Made by a program: the position numbers and the translations under genes. A stretch of DNA of 25,327 nucleotides, taken from an uncultured Acetatifactor sp. (GTDB lineage: Bacteria; Bacillota; Clostridia; Lachnospirales; Lachnospiraceae). The stretch spans positions 1 through 25,327 of the forward strand of contig CAJTZD010000053.1 of assembly GCA_910584235.1 (NCBI GenBank), given 5' to 3'. Shown here in pieces: positions 15,458 through 22,112 of this stretch (the stretch's first letter is position 1; every line of letters begins with the position of its first letter). The notes beneath the pieces are model-generated. The model saw only the letters and a program-made list of their open reading frames with translations. It ran no database searches and was not told the DNA's origin.

Positions 15458-16309
15458 TCAGGAAGTGAGGAATTCCTTTAACAGCGCCTCCAGCTCCTCC
15501 TCCGTGACAGCGGCGGAATCGGGAAGTGTGGAGCTGTCGGACGAAAGGGGCGGAGCGGGCATCTGTTCGGGAGCCTGGGGCTGGGACGCCAGAGTGTCCG
15601 TGTCCGCCAGGTCTTCTCCGCCGGCGGCCATCCGGTTTCCTATAGGCATCAGCTCCAGCGTGCGCTGCTCCTGGGGCCTTAATACCGCACTGCGTCCGGT
15701 CCTGCGCCGTCTGCCTCTGCTGCCTCCGGTACGACTTTCCCGCTTTTCCTCAAATACGGACTCCCCATAAAGCATTTCAATGTCCTGCCTGGTAATGTCG
15801 ATGCGGGGTGAGAGATGATTTTCCAGGTAATCCACCAGATTTACCTTAAGAATCCGCTTCTTGCCGCTGACGTCCACCACCGTGGAAATGCTGAAATAGG
15901 CATAGAGGCCGAAAAAGCTGGCAATATAGAATGGCAGTACGTCTCCCAGAGTCCGTCCTGCCAGGATGCTTTTACACACGCCCACACCGGAGCAGACTAT
16001 GGACAGGAGCATGATCTGGCCTGACAGATGGTAAAGGGTATCAAAAGACAGATGCCCCAGAGCCATTCTGTTCAGGAACTTGTCCACAAACACGGGAATA
16101 TTTGCCACGCCGCCGCTGAGCTCATAGCAGCTGGCGAACTTTGTCTTGCACTGCCTTAGCAGTCTGTTTTTTGTGGAAGCCATATTGTCGGCCTCCTTTA
16201 TCATATTCCGGTACAGCAGCCCTAAAAATATACGAAGGATGATGCTGATTCCCAGACAGGTAAACATTGCAATCGTTATCAGCCTTTCTTCCTGAAAAAC
16301 GCGAAACAT
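15458..16309 (-). CDS. Membrane protein of unknown function with long cytoplasmic tail
   Basis: A 283-residue protein of no family I can name. TM segments are predicted at about residues 10-33, 97-115 and 125-147. Between TM1 and TM2 is a basic region with spaced Cys (RLLRQCKTKFASCYELSGG). After about residue 150 comes a soluble tail: basic SRGRRRRTGRSAV, a Pro/Ser-rich stretch, then an acidic amphipathic end, TEEELEALLKEFLTS, which looks like a docking helix. AAAGGAGG lies 7 nt before the ATG. It lies upstream of pgi on the same strand, but pgi has its own promoter. Confidence 0.75.
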   Translation of the reverse strand: MFRVFQEERLITIAMFTCLGISIILRIFLGLLYRNMIKEADNMASTKNRLLRQCKTKFASCYELSGGVANIPVFVDKFLNRMALGHLSFDTLYHLSGQIMLLSIVCSGVGVCKSILAGRTLGDVLPFYIASFFGLYAYFSISTVVDVSGKKRILKVNLVDYLENHLSPRIDITRQDIEMLYGESVFEEKRESRTGGSRGRRRRTGRSAVLRPQEQRTLELMPIGNRMAAGGEDLADTDTLASQPQAPEQMPAPPLSSDSSTLPDSAAVTEEELEALLKEFLTS

Positions 16310-16473
16310 AATGTACCTCCTTTCTGTTTGCAGGGCATATGGCGGACAAGCCTGCCATGATTTCAGTATAACGCAACAAGCCCTTGTTTTACAGATTTTT
16401 CCGTCGCATTTTTCCCTGCTTTTCTGACAGGAAAACAGCTATTTTTCGGACATGCCTGGCCCGCAAAAAGCGA

Positions 16474-16502
16474 TTGCAGAATAAGGGAAAATCTGCTAAA
16501 AT
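16474..16502 (+). promoter_or_regulatory. Promoter of the TSCPD-murG operon
   Basis: TTGCAG (16474-16479), a 17-nt spacer and TAAAAT (16497-16502), 35 nt before the TSCPD start. Confidence 0.65.
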
Positions 16503-16537
16503 GTACTTTAATAATGAACAAAAGGAGAGGGAAAACT

Positions 16538-16789
16538 ATGGATTCACTGAAATACAAGACACACGGAACCTGTTCACAGCAGATTGATATCGAGCTGAAA
16601 GACGGTCTCATTGATTCCGTAAAGTTCATGGGAGGCTGCCATGGCAATCTTCAGGGCGTAAGCGCGCTGGTGAAAGGGATGAAGCCCCAGGAGGCCATCT
16701 CCCGCTTAAAAGGCATCCGCTGCGGCATGAAGTCCACATCCTGCCCGGACCAGCTGGCCCTGGCGCTGGAAGAAATGATTCAATCCTGA
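16538..16789 (+). CDS. TSCPD domain-containing small protein (TIGR03905-like)
   Basis: An 83-residue protein made almost entirely of one TSCPD domain, with conserved cysteines in THGTCSQQID, MGGCHGN, IRCGMKSTSCPDQLA. The domain also occurs at the C-terminus of some ribonucleotide reductases; free-standing copies are common in Clostridia and have no proven role. The Cys set suggests metal or iron-sulfur binding, which is inference. AAAGGAGAGG precedes the ATG by 7 nt. The murG start follows after 18 nt, so the two are co-transcribed. Confidence 0.85.
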   Translation: MDSLKYKTHGTCSQQIDIELKDGLIDSVKFMGGCHGNLQGVSALVKGMKPQEAISRLKGIRCGMKSTSCPDQLALALEEMIQS

Positions 16790-16807
16790 TTCTGAAAGGC
16801 TTTGTCT

Positions 16808-17884
16808 ATGAAAAAAATCGTATTGACAGGCGGGGGCAGCGCAGGACATGTTACCCCCAACATTGCATTGCTTCCCGCTCTCCGGGAAGCGGGGTTTGAG
16901 ATTACCTATATGGGATCTTACGACGGGATCGAGAAGAAGCTGATCGGGGACTTTGATCTGCCATATAGGGGTATTTCCACCGGGAAATTCAGGCGGTATT
17001 TTGACCTGAAGAATCTGACGGATCCTTTCCGGGTTATAAAAGGCTTCTCGGAGGCGAGGAAATTCCTGAAAGGATATCGGCCGGATGTAGTCTTTTCCAA
17101 AGGAGGTTTTGTGTCCGTACCGGTGGTACGGGCTGCGGCGACCCTTGGTATCCCGTGCATCATCCATGAATCCGACATGACGCCGGGGCTTGCCAACAAG
17201 ATATGCATTCCTGCGGCCAGAAAAGTCTGCTGCAATTTCCCGGAGACCTTAAAGCTCCTGCCGGAAGACAAAGCTGTGCTAACGGGTTCCCCTATTCGGG
17301 CGGAACTGGCCCAGGGCAATAAGCTGGCAGGTCTGGATTTGTGTGGATTTAATGCCAATACGCCCGTGATCATGGTCATCGGCGGAAGTCTGGGGGCAGC
17401 TAACGTGAACAAGGCCGTGCGGGCCGCGCTGCCCAGCCTGCTGGGAGATTTTCAGATCGTGCATCTGTGCGGAAAAGACAAGGTGGATAATCTGCTTTTG
17501 AACACACCGGGTTATAAGCAGTTCGAGTATATTAAGGCAGAGCTTAAGGATCTGTTCGCCATGGCTGACATTGTGATCTCCAGGGCCGGGGCAAATGCCA
17601 TCTGCGAGCTGCTGGCGTTAAAAAAGCCCAATATTCTGATTCCGCTTCCGGCATCCAGCAGCAGAGGAGACCAGCTGCTTAACGCCAGGTCCTTTGAGGC
17701 CCAGGGATTTTCTATCGTGATAGAGGAGGACGACCTGACCACCGAGCTGTTGGTGGATAAGGTGCATGAACTCTATTTCTCCAGGCAGACTTTTCGGGAT
17801 GCCATGAACGACAGCGGCCAGATGGACTCTATCCGCACCATTGTGCAGTTGATTAAGGAAGCGGCGGCCGGGAAAGTATCATGA
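16808..17884 (+). CDS. murG: MurG, UDP-GlcNAc:lipid I N-acetylglucosaminyltransferase
   Basis: A 358-residue peripheral membrane enzyme that adds GlcNAc to lipid I, giving lipid II for peptidoglycan. It has the GT28 hallmarks: glycine loop TGGGSAGHVTPNIAL at the N-terminus, FSKGGFVSVPVVRAA, HESDMTPGLANK, second-domain GGSLGAANVN, and the donor site RAGANAICELLALKKPNILIPLP with SSRGDQLLNA. The ATG at 16808 follows GAAAGG by 9 nt; a TTG two codons earlier is less likely. It stands outside a division/cell-wall cluster here, between a TSCPD protein and an MntP/YtaF-type gene. Confidence 0.95.
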   Translation: MKKIVLTGGGSAGHVTPNIALLPALREAGFEITYMGSYDGIEKKLIGDFDLPYRGISTGKFRRYFDLKNLTDPFRVIKGFSEARKFLKGYRPDVVFSKGGFVSVPVVRAAATLGIPCIIHESDMTPGLANKICIPAARKVCCNFPETLKLLPEDKAVLTGSPIRAELAQGNKLAGLDLCGFNANTPVIMVIGGSLGAANVNKAVRAALPSLLGDFQIVHLCGKDKVDNLLLNTPGYKQFEYIKAELKDLFAMADIVISRAGANAICELLALKKPNILIPLPASSSRGDQLLNARSFEAQGFSIVIEEDDLTTELLVDKVHELYFSRQTFRDAMNDSGQMDSIRTIVQLIKEAAAGKVS

Positions 17885-17951
17885 ATCTGTGCCAAATTTG
17901 ACCGCTCGTGAGTATAGTAAATGGAGACTTATGTGACGCAGGAGATTTCCT

Positions 17952-18620
17952 ATGCTGATCACTTCTCTCCTGTTCGGGATTTCAGCGAGCCTGGACGCAC
18001 TCCTGGTGGGGATCGGATTTGGGCTGCGCAGAGTGCGGATCAGGCTTTGGCAGAATCTGGCCATCAGCCTGGTTACTTTGCTGGCGACCTGTTTGTGCGT
18101 AGGGCTGGGGCATCGGCTGGCGGTGCTTCTGCCGGCAATGGTCAGTGCGTACGCGGGAAGTCTGGTTCTGGTTCTTCTGGGGCTGTACTATATCGCAAAG
18201 TGGGGGATGTCCCTGCTGCGCAGCAGGGCAAGGCGGCCGGCCATAGCCGGGGACTGCGGAGGAAAGCCCTCCGGGCTTTCACCGGCCTGCCGGCCGACAG
18301 GACCGGAACAGACGCCCCGGGGGGCGTCTGCAGACTGTGCAGAGTTATTACCGGGGGCTGCCCTTTCTCTTAGCCTGCCGGAGGTGCTGACCTTAAGCCT
18401 GACACTTTCCCTGAATAACCTGAGCGCAGGCCTGAGTGCCAGTCTGGCGGGGCTTGCGCTGGTACCTGCCGCCATTGCCACCTTTGTCTGTTCCGTATTG
18501 TTCCTGGAGGGCGGCAACCGGCTGGGAGGGTGCCGCATGCTGCAGCTGGCGGGTTGTGCCGCGGAGCCGGTTTCCGGTATCCTGCTGATAGGGCTTGGCA
18601 TGGTGTGGCTTTTCCGGTGA
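17952..18620 (+). CDS. MntP/YtaF-family membrane protein
   Basis: A 222-residue membrane protein with two similar three-helix halves. The first half shows GISASLDALLVGIGFGLRRVRI, the Asp-containing motif of manganese efflux pump MntP and sporulation protein YtaF; in the second half the matching site reads LSLNNLSAGLSASL, with Asn in place of Asp. The halves are joined by an unusually long polar linker (about residues 92-137) whose DNA is packed with GC-rich palindromes. AGGAGA lies 6 nt before the ATG. It starts 67 nt after murG and may be in the same transcript. Given SpoVAF next door, a sporulation (YtaF) role is as likely as manganese export. Confidence 0.75.
   Translation: MLITSLLFGISASLDALLVGIGFGLRRVRIRLWQNLAISLVTLLATCLCVGLGHRLAVLLPAMVSAYAGSLVLVLLGLYYIAKWGMSLLRSRARRPAIAGDCGGKPSGLSPACRPTGPEQTPRGASADCAELLPGAALSLSLPEVLTLSLTLSLNNLSAGLSASLAGLALVPAAIATFVCSVLFLEGGNRLGGCRMLQLAGCAAEPVSGILLIGLGMVWLFR
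18211..18330. repeat. Cluster of GC-rich palindromes inside the MntP/YtaF gene
   Basis: CCCTGCTGCGCAGCAGGG (18211-18228) is a perfect 18-bp palindrome. GAAAGCCC/GGGCTTTC (18262-18280, 3-nt loop), CCGGC/GCCGG at about 18282 and CAGACGCCCC/GGGGCGTCTG (18309-18330, 2-nt loop) follow. All lie in the part coding for the variable linker. Confidence 0.75.
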
Positions 18621-18661
18621 CCATAGGCTGCCGCGGTACCGGACGATTTCCGGATTTTCTC

Positions 18662-18704
18662 GGACGAAGCAGAGATTTCTTTCATGGGAATTTTCTCTTC
18701 GTCC
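18662..18704 (+). terminator. Hairpin between MntP/YtaF gene and spoVAF
   Basis: GGACGAAG (18662-18669) pairs with CTTCGTCC (18697-18704), with further partial pairing inside. No T-run follows, so termination is uncertain. Confidence 0.35.
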
Positions 18705-18813
18705 TACATAGCATTTTCAGCAGACATTCCTGTGAAAACTTCATAAATCGCGAATAAGCCGTGGAAAGATGGAAAAAATGTTAAGGAAAGTCATCTGAAA
18801 GGAACAGAATGCC

Positions 18814-20262
18814 ATGGCTTTATCCACTGTACTGGATGAAAATATATGTTATATCGAAGATAAAATACCGGTGAGAGAAAGCTTTGATTTCATGACGAGA
18901 CATTTGTACCTGGGGGAAACTCCGGCTTTTTTTCTGGGCTTAAACGGTTTCTGCAGGACAGAGGTGCTGCAGCAGATATTTTCCGATCTCCAGAATGCCT
19001 CTTACACAAAAGACGCTAAGGTTGAGGATATTGTGCGGTATCTGGACGGGAAATTAGGCTATGCCCAGGCTTCCCTGTGTGATTCCTGGGATGACATTAT
19101 CCGCAATCTTTTAAGCGGTCCGGCGGTTTTGATCGTAGACGGATTTTCCGCGGCTATTCTCATAGATGCGCGGACCTACCCCGCCAGAGGAATATCGGAG
19201 CCGGATCTGGAGCGGGCGACTAAGGGTGCCAGAGACGGATTCGTGGAGACCCTGCTGTTGAATGCGAACCTGATTCGCCGCAGAGTGCGTTCCCGGGGAC
19301 TCGTCTTCTCCATGCACAGCGTGGGAGAGGAGAGCAGGACGGATGTGGCGGTTGCGTATATACGGGGTACGGTAAACAGAGGGTTACTGGATATGCTTGA
19401 GCACAGGATAGACGCCCTGCGGATTACCTCCCTGACCATGGGCGCAAAAAGTCTGGAGGAGCTTCTGGTACACAGGCACTGGTGGAATCCTCTGCCCAGT
19501 ATCCGAATGACGGAGCGTCCGGATGTGGCCTGCAGCTATCTGCTGGAGGGACATATTGTGGTATTGGTGGACAATTCTCCCCTTGTGCTGATACTTCCCT
19601 GTACGGTTTTTCAGTTCACACAGAGTCCGGAGGACTATTATAAGAGTCCCGCCGTGGGCACTTACTTTCGGCTGGTGCGATTTCTGTGCATTCCCGTGAG
19701 CCTGCTCTTACTGCCCATATTTCTGCTGATTACGGCCTGGTTTCCGGATCTGGCAGGGAGCCTGGGACTGCTCTCGGAGGTGGGACTGACTAGGGAAAGA
19801 CTGTTTTTCTATATTCTGGCAATGGAGTTTCTGCTGGACCTGTTCAAATATTCCTCCGCCTTGAGCTCCGGAAAGTTCTCCGGTTCCCTGTCCATTGTGG
19901 GAGGGCTGATTATAGGGGATATTGCGGTGAGCCTGAATTGGGCCACTGCGGAGGTGCTGTTCTATGCCGCCGTTACGCTGCTGGCGTCCTTAGCCATTGC
20001 GGATACGGAGTTTGGCGATGCCATCCGGCTTTACCGGATTTTACTGATTGCAGGCACGGGATTGTTCGGTATCTGGGGGCTGGGGGTCTGTCTGGCGCTT
20101 GTGCTGCTCTCCGCTGCCACCACGCCTACGTTTGGCGGGTTCAGCTACTTCTGGCCTCTGTTTCCTTTTAACAAAAAAGCCCTGGGCAGGCTGCTGTTTC
20201 GCAGTCCCACGCCCAAGGCCCAGCCTACCAGGATATGGAATCGAGGTAAGGCTCATGATTAA
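18814..20262 (+). CDS. SpoVAF/GerA-type spore germination protein A subunit
   Basis: A 482-residue spore membrane protein of the GerA A-subunit family. The soluble N-terminal domain carries GPAVLIVDGFSAAILID, ARTYPARGISEPDLERATKGARDGFVETLLLNANLIRRR, DVAVAYIRG and MTERPDVACSYLLEGHIVVLVDNSPLVLILP; the C-terminal half has about five TM helices (from about residue 283). The absence of neighbouring B and C subunit genes and the WWNPLPSIRMTERPDV block favour SpoVAF over GerAA. SpoVAF helps germinant receptors respond in spores of Bacillus. AAAGGAAC precedes the ATG. No sigma-G promoter was convincing by eye. Its stop codon overlaps that of the opposing lipoprotein gene. Confidence 0.85.
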   Translation: MALSTVLDENICYIEDKIPVRESFDFMTRHLYLGETPAFFLGLNGFCRTEVLQQIFSDLQNASYTKDAKVEDIVRYLDGKLGYAQASLCDSWDDIIRNLLSGPAVLIVDGFSAAILIDARTYPARGISEPDLERATKGARDGFVETLLLNANLIRRRVRSRGLVFSMHSVGEESRTDVAVAYIRGTVNRGLLDMLEHRIDALRITSLTMGAKSLEELLVHRHWWNPLPSIRMTERPDVACSYLLEGHIVVLVDNSPLVLILPCTVFQFTQSPEDYYKSPAVGTYFRLVRFLCIPVSLLLLPIFLLITAWFPDLAGSLGLLSEVGLTRERLFFYILAMEFLLDLFKYSSALSSGKFSGSLSIVGGLIIGDIAVSLNWATAEVLFYAAVTLLASLAIADTEFGDAIRLYRILLIAGTGLFGIWGLGVCLALVLLSAATTPTFGGFSYFWPLFPFNKKALGRLLFRSPTPKAQPTRIWNRGKAHD

Positions 20263-20909
20263 TTTGTTTTCTTCATTTCCAAAGGATACGCCAGACCGGG
20301 AAGAACTTCTGCCTGGCTGGAATCAGCGCCGGAGGGAAGCTCCAGCTTCAGGGTATCGCCGCTTACCGTGAATACGTCGTAAGCGTTCTTGTCGATCTCC
20401 TCTCCGTCAGCAGCCATGTAGAGCTTATCTCCGGAGGTCTCATATTTACCGTTCGTGGTCATTTCGCTGAGCAGTGCGTTGGCGTCAACGGACTCCTCCA
20501 TAGTCTGGCGCATAAAACTTTCAATGTCCTGGTTATACATTTGCTGGAAAGCGGCATCCGCCTCCTCTTTGCTCTGACCCATTTCCTCGTACTGTGTGTA
20601 GATCATCTGGGTACTGAATGCCAGGAACTCATCCATCCAGGTGTTGAAATTGGCGTTGAAAGACTCCTGCTCGCCGAACATGCTGAAAGTTCCGTCCTCG
20701 TTGAACTGGAAGCAGATGGAAACCACTAACGGTGTATTGAAATCCGCGTAGTCGGGCCCCAGTTCTCCGGCCAAGAGACTTGCCATGTCATAATCCAGTG
20801 ACCATGTCCCCACCAGATCTTTTCCACTGTCGCTGCCGCCGCACCCGCATATGGTCAGAGCCATAACAAGGGCCAACAGTACGACCAGCATCTTACTTGC
20901 TTTTTTCAT
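20259..20909 (-). CDS. Small exported lipoprotein with lipocalin-like repeat start
   Basis: A 216-residue putative lipoprotein. MKKASK is followed by a hydrophobic stretch and a Cys pair (ICGC); Cys23 is the likely lipid site and Cys21 is at an unusual -2 place. The mature part starts DLVGTWSLDYD, then ICFQFNEDGTFSMFG and later NGKYETSGDKLYMAAD and FTVSGDTLKLEL. These short 'GTW / G.Y...GD.L' strands resemble lipocalin-like or DUF5640-type domains seen in Clostridia lipoproteins. A helical segment rich in Gln/Glu lies between. AGGAGGAA stands before the ATG, and a good promoter is at 20952-20980. Function unknown. Confidence 0.75.
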   Translation of the reverse strand: MKKASKMLVVLLALVMALTICGCGGSDSGKDLVGTWSLDYDMASLLAGELGPDYADFNTPLVVSICFQFNEDGTFSMFGEQESFNANFNTWMDEFLAFSTQMIYTQYEEMGQSKEEADAAFQQMYNQDIESFMRQTMEESVDANALLSEMTTNGKYETSGDKLYMAADGEEIDKNAYDVFTVSGDTLKLELPSGADSSQAEVLPGLAYPLEMKKTN

Positions 20910-20951
20910 GTTACTCTTCCTCCTAAATTTGTGTTTTTAAACAACATATCT

Positions 20952-20980
20952 AGTTTAGCACTAATTTGTATAGCTGACAA
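20952..20980 (-). promoter_or_regulatory. Promoter of the lipoprotein gene
   Basis: Minus strand: TTGTCA (20980-20975), a 17-nt spacer and TAAACT (20957-20952). Confidence 0.65.
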
Positions 20981-21311
20981 GAAAAATATACGTTTTATAA
21001 AATTTCGTAATATTGCAGGCATGGCGTCAAAATTGACGCAATATTTCGGGAGGACAGGGGGGATTTTTAGACATTACAGATTATATATTGTTGAATGCAG
21101 ATATTCATTTTCATTTGAAGTTTCTGCAGAATACGAAAGCATTAAAAAAGCAACACGATTAAGAGTTGCAAATACTTTCATGATATACTTGAAATTTAAC
21201 CTACATTAATATAATGTGTCTCGACTTAATATATCATCTGATAAGTCAGAAGAACAAATAAGTGCTGTAAAAATTTGGGTAAAAATTTGCTGTAAAAATT
21301 TAAAATATTGC
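20981..21311. other. AT-rich intergenic stretch with an interrupted inverted repeat
   Basis: No convincing gene; a 92-codon open frame beginning at 20931 lacks a ribosome site and runs through the opposing promoter. The notable part is 21009-21045: GCGTCAA/TTGACGC around a 2-nt centre, plus outer AATATTGC (21009-21016) and GCAATATT (21038-21045), with an extra 7-8 nt on the left side. Confidence 0.45.
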
Positions 21312-21340
21312 TTGACATACCGAATAGTTTGCCGTATACT
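21312..21340 (+). promoter_or_regulatory. Strong promoter of tRNA-Gly(GCC)
   Basis: TTGACA (21312-21317), a 17-nt spacer and TATACT (21335-21340), 18 nt before the mature tRNA. Confidence 0.85.
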
Positions 21341-21358
21341 AATACAAGTACAGGCAAT

Positions 21359-21431
21359 GCGATAGTGGCTCAGTTGGTAGAGCGCCACCTTGCCAAGGTG
21401 GAAACCGCGGGTTCGAGTCCCGTCTATCGCT
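21359..21431 (+). tRNA. tRNA-Gly (anticodon GCC)
   Basis: A 73-nt cloverleaf. GCGATAG pairs with CTATCGC in the acceptor stem; anticodon stem CCACC/GGTGG with loop TTGCCAA; T-arm GCGGGTTCGAGTCCCGT. The discriminator is T and CCA is not encoded. Its last 21 bases are repeated at 22962, marking it as an integration site. Confidence 0.95.
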
Positions 21432-21509
21432 CTTTTTAATTTGCAGCGGAATCCCATAAAATGGGGGGTCCGCTGTTTTTGTGTGTCTAAAATTCTGTAG
21501 ACAGTTGTA
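21411..21509 (+). repeat. Left attachment repeat (attL), tRNA side
   Basis: The first 24 bases (from GTTCGAGTCCCGTCTATCGC through CTCTT) are identical to 22962-22985. The following 75 bases match at about 85-90% and include the tRNA terminator, ending TAGACAGTTGTA. Confidence 0.85.
21444..21480 (+). terminator. Terminator after tRNA-Gly(GCC)
   Basis: CAGCGGA (21444-21450) pairs with TCCGCTG (21469-21475), with further C/G pairing inside, then five T. A second, diverged copy is at 22995-23033. Confidence 0.8.
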
Positions 21510-21565
21510 GACTGGATTAAAGCGAAAAAGCACGCAATAGAACGAAATATTCCGGGGAAAGTATA

Positions 21566-21594
21566 TTGCATTCCTATTCTGCATATGCTATAAT
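21566..21594 (+). promoter_or_regulatory. Extended -10 promoter of the antitoxin RNA
   Basis: TTGCAT (21566-21571), a 17-nt spacer and TATAAT (21589-21594), preceded by TGC (extended -10). Confidence 0.65.
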
Positions 21595-21606
21595 GCCGTT
21601 AGGCAA

Positions 21607-21630
21607 AAGGACAACAGCATCCATAGATGC
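21607..21630 (+). repeat. Direct repeat copy 1 (in antitoxin RNA)
   Basis: AAGGACAACAGCAT followed by CCATAGATGC; the partner copy is at 21789-21815 with one substitution and three extra bases. Confidence 0.8.
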
Positions 21631-21640
21631 GCAAAAGGAC

Positions 21641-21677
21641 GAACCCCCGGAAGCACTCGCAATACTTCCGGGGGTTC
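21641..21677. terminator. Bidirectional terminator shared by toxin mRNA and antitoxin RNA
   Basis: GAACCCCCGGAAG (21641-21653) and CTTCCGGGGGTTC (21665-21677) form a perfect 13-bp stem with an 11-nt loop. T-rich tails lie on both sides (TCTTTCTTTT on plus, TCCTTTT on minus). Confidence 0.85.
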
Positions 21678-21721
21678 TCTTTCTTTTGCGGAGAAGTCAA
21701 CCGTTCGGGTCAGGTTACCGT

Positions 21722-21808
21722 CTATTCATCTTCGTCCAACCACTTGCACAGGTAGTAGGCAACTACGCTGGCCAATACGGAGATGAAGAAGGACAACAAC
21801 ATTTCCAT
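21722..21808 (-). CDS. Fst/TxpA-like small hydrophobic toxin peptide (type I TA)
   Basis: A 28-residue peptide: short start (MEM), one membrane helix of about 18 residues (LLSFFISVLASVVAYYL), then a charged tail, CKWLDEDE. This helix plus charged-tail plan is that of Fst-type toxins of par loci, which insert in the membrane and harm the cell from inside. GGAAGGGGG lies about 8 nt before the ATG at 21808; longer in-frame starts would run through the promoter. The start codon sits in a direct repeat shared with the opposing small RNA, which should block translation. Toxicity is inferred from this plan and context. Confidence 0.65.
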   Translation of the reverse strand: MEMLLSFFISVLASVVAYYLCKWLDEDE

Positions 21809-21815
21809 AGATTGC
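21789..21815 (+). repeat. Direct repeat copy 2 (toxin start region)
   Basis: AAGGACAACAACATTTCCAT then AGATTGC. It covers the toxin start codon (21806-21808 on the minus strand) and its next six codons. Confidence 0.8.
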
Positions 21816-21855
21816 ACCCCCTTCCTGTCACCAGTATCGGGGCGGTAACAAGGAA

Positions 21856-21884
21856 ATTGTATCACACTTGCTGCGATGTCGCAA
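21856..21884 (-). promoter_or_regulatory. Promoter of the toxin mRNA
   Basis: Minus strand: TTGCGA (21884-21879), a 17-nt spacer and TACAAT (21861-21856), with TGA before it (extended -10). The predicted transcript is about 210 nt to the shared terminator. Confidence 0.65.
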
Positions 21885-21904
21885 CAGGAAGAAAGGAATG
21901 AAAT

Positions 21905-21943
21905 GTCCACAGGTTGTGGACGTTTGTACCATGACAATATAAT
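21905..21943 (+). promoter_or_regulatory. Promoter with overlapping palindrome ahead of holin-like toxin
   Basis: TTGTGG (21914-21919), an 18-nt spacer and TATAAT (21938-21943). The -35 lies in an inverted repeat, GTCCACA (21905-21911) and TGTGGAC (21915-21921), a possible operator. Confidence 0.5.
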
Positions 21944-22004
21944 ATGCTTGCCCAGGGAGCCGGAGGGGCGATTACGTCAGCCGCCGAGAAAGGAGGCTGG
22001 TGCT

Positions 22005-22112
22005 ATGGTTACATATAGTGATCTGTTTTCACTCGTAATTATGCTTTGCGCCGTTATAACTCTTGTTATTTACGAGAGTCGAAGCGGAACATCCTGTCCC
22101 CGGCCACCATAA
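22005..22112 (+). CDS. Holin-like toxin (Hol_Tox type) small membrane peptide, altered 3' end
   Basis: A 35-codon gene with a strong ribosome site (AAAGGAGG, 21989-21996) and its own promoter. Residues 1-22 (MVTYSDLFSLVIMLCAVITL) match the 'putative holin-like toxin' peptides common in Firmicutes, with one membrane helix. The normal members end soon after the helix in a few basic residues. Here the end reads IYESRSGTSCPRPP, which is simply the integrase DNA read in another frame, so the gene's natural 3' end has been lost at a junction near 22066-22080. Whether the product is still active cannot be told. Confidence 0.6.
   Translation: MVTYSDLFSLVIMLCAVITLVIYESRSGTSCPRPP

Larger units (their letters stand above)
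21601..21685 (+). ncRNA. Antitoxin small RNA of an Fst/par-type toxin-antitoxin locus
   Basis: A predicted RNA of about 85 nt from the extended -10 promoter to the strong hairpin at 21641-21677 with its T-rich tail. It contains a small stem-loop (GCATC-CATA-GATGC, 21617-21630) and the repeat 21607-21630, which is nearly identical to plus-strand 21789-21815. It would therefore be antisense to the toxin mRNA across its start codon; the strongest contiguous match there is CCATAGAT (8 bp), and the shared terminator pairs fully. The length and convergent layout match RNA II of the pAD1 par system. Expression is inferred. Confidence 0.65.

Noticed and set aside
18711..18748. Sigma-G-like promoter for the spoVAF gene
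   Set aside because: GCATT and CATAAAT are present but 26 nt apart, too far for a sigma-G promoter.
20931..21209. A 92-codon plus-strand frame upstream of tRNA-Gly(GCC)
   Set aside because: No ribosome site, passes through the opposing lipoprotein promoter, and shows no family resemblance.
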